64,000 nt of DNA, taken from assembly GCF_001008165.2 (NCBI RefSeq), contig NZ_CP011452.2, forward strand, positions 2,480,001 to 2,544,000, written 5' to 3'. The DNA is from Croceibacterium atlanticum (lineage in GTDB: Bacteria > Pseudomonadota > Alphaproteobacteria > Sphingomonadales > Sphingomonadaceae). The position numbers and the translations under genes are program-made. Positions 63,411-64,000 of this stretch are shown here, piece after piece; position 1 is the first letter of the stretch; each line of letters begins with the position of its first letter. The notes under the pieces are model-generated. The model did not search any database. It was given only the letters and a program-made list of their open reading frames with translations, and was not told where the DNA came from.

Positions 63411-64000
63411 ATGCTGCGCCGGCTCTATGACTGGACGATGGAAAAGGCTGCGCATCGCCATGCGCCGGGCTGGCTGGCGCTGATCAGCTTCGTTGAATCG
63501 AGCTTTTTCCCGATCCCGCCGCATCCACTGCTGGGCCTGATGTGCCTGGCGGAGCCGAAAAAGGCCGTCCGCTTCGCGCTGATCTGCACCTTCGCTTCGG
63601 TGCTGGGCGGCCTGTTCGGCTATGCGATCGGGTTCTTCCTGTACGAATCAGTGGGCGCCTGGCTGATCGGTGTGCTGGGCCTCGGGGAAAGTTTTCCCAA
63701 GGCGGCCTGCTATCTCAAGGAATATGACTGGGAAGTGATCCTGCTGGCGGGCACCACGCCGGTTCCGTTCAAGCTGCTGACGATCACGGCCGGCTTCATC
63801 GGCATGGGGCTGGTGCCCTTCATCCTCGCCAGCATTGCCGGACGCGCGCTGATCTTCATGACGGTGGGCATCCTGTTCCGCCTGTTCGGTGCCCCGATCA
63901 AACGGATCGTGGATGAATATCTGGGGCTGGTGACGGCCGTATTCGGCGCCCTGCTGGTTGGCGGTTTCCTCGTCCTGGCCCTGCTGGGCGGCGGGGGTGA
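63411..64000 (+). CDS. YqaA/DedA-like membrane protein, 3' end outside window
   Basis: 196 codons visible, still open at the window edge, so the C-terminus is missing. MLRRLYDWTMEKAAHRHAPG start, then LISFVESSFFPIPPHPLLG and LLAGTTPVPFKLLTITAGFIGMG, the two re-entrant motifs of VTT/DedA-family proteins of the YqaA type. At least four hydrophobic segments. DedA relatives recycle undecaprenyl phosphate or phospholipids across the membrane. It is divergent from the GTA gp1 gene with 209 bases between. Confidence 0.85.
   Translation, partial: MLRRLYDWTMEKAAHRHAPGWLALISFVESSFFPIPPHPLLGLMCLAEPKKAVRFALICTFASVLGGLFGYAIGFFLYESVGAWLIGVLGLGESFPKAACYLKEYDWEVILLAGTTPVPFKLLTITAGFIGMGLVPFILASIAGRALIFMTVGILFRLFGAPIKRIVDEYLGLVTAVFGALLVGGFLVLALLGGGG

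Overview
The window is GC-rich, densely packed alphaproteobacterial chromosome. Several things point to the order Sphingomonadales (Erythrobacteraceae or a close relative): the MipZ division-positioning ATPase, a petABC cytochrome bc1 operon, a tonB-exbB-exbD-exbD operon, a MaoC-phosphotransacetylase/acetate kinase/FabI cluster, a proline-hinged OmpA, and a Rhodobacter-type gene transfer agent (GTA) tail cluster with short, sphingomonad-like gene sizes. The family-level placement is inference. No integrase, transposase, CRISPR array or rRNA operon was seen.

Layout. 1-9 kb: the end of pepN, pgeF, the bc1 operon, apt, a CPA1-type antiporter and an OmpA-like lipoprotein, then tRNA-Gly(UCC). 9.4-11.5 kb: a periplasmic metallo-mystery pair of the MbnP/MbnH type. 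11.5-16.6 kb (minus strand): a CsgG-like lipoprotein-system homologue, panC, maoC-pta, ackA, fabI. 16.7-23.1 kb: mipZ, a membrane-anchored J-domain protein, phosphomannomutase, a FUSC membrane protein and a ligase-associated DEXH helicase. 23.3-25.9 kb (minus): energy transduction for TonB-dependent uptake. 26-41 kb: housekeeping genes for amino acids, sugars and translation (hom, glpX, prs, hisN, rpmI-rplT, pheST, prfC), with an AraC-type regulator and small enzymes between them. 41-44.6 kb: a decayed glnK-amtB copy followed by an intact glnK-amtB pair behind a sigma-54 promoter and a CtrA-type box. 45-55 kb: an OmpA with 27 consecutive prolines, terC and its partner, a Gly/Arg-rich double cold-shock protein, argD-argF-hslO, queC, an MFS transporter and sodC. 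55.1-63.2 kb (minus): a GTA cluster that has lost its head. The final gene, a DedA-like yqaA, runs off the window.

The most striking feature is the GTA remnant. The large terminase breaks off just before the expected Walker B region and is joined directly to the last ~40 codons of the gp10 tail chaperone gene. Portal, protease, capsid, connector and major tail genes are therefore missing, while gp10.1, gp11, gp12, gp13 and gp14 stay open. gp15 carries an apparent one-base deletion. A second decayed locus is the first glnK-amtB copy, in which glnK has no 5' third and amtB has a one-base deletion. Both one-base lesions lie in short homopolymers, so sequencing error must be excluded for them. 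The terL/gp10 junction and the glnK truncation cannot be explained that way.

Working together: bc1 (petABC) feeds the proton gradient used by ExbB/ExbD/TonB and the antiporter. GlnK/AmtB couples ammonium import to nitrogen status, possibly under cell-cycle control. argD-argF, hom, hisN, prs and panC supply amino acids, nucleotides and CoA. pheST, rpmI-rplT, prfC and tRNA-Gly serve translation.
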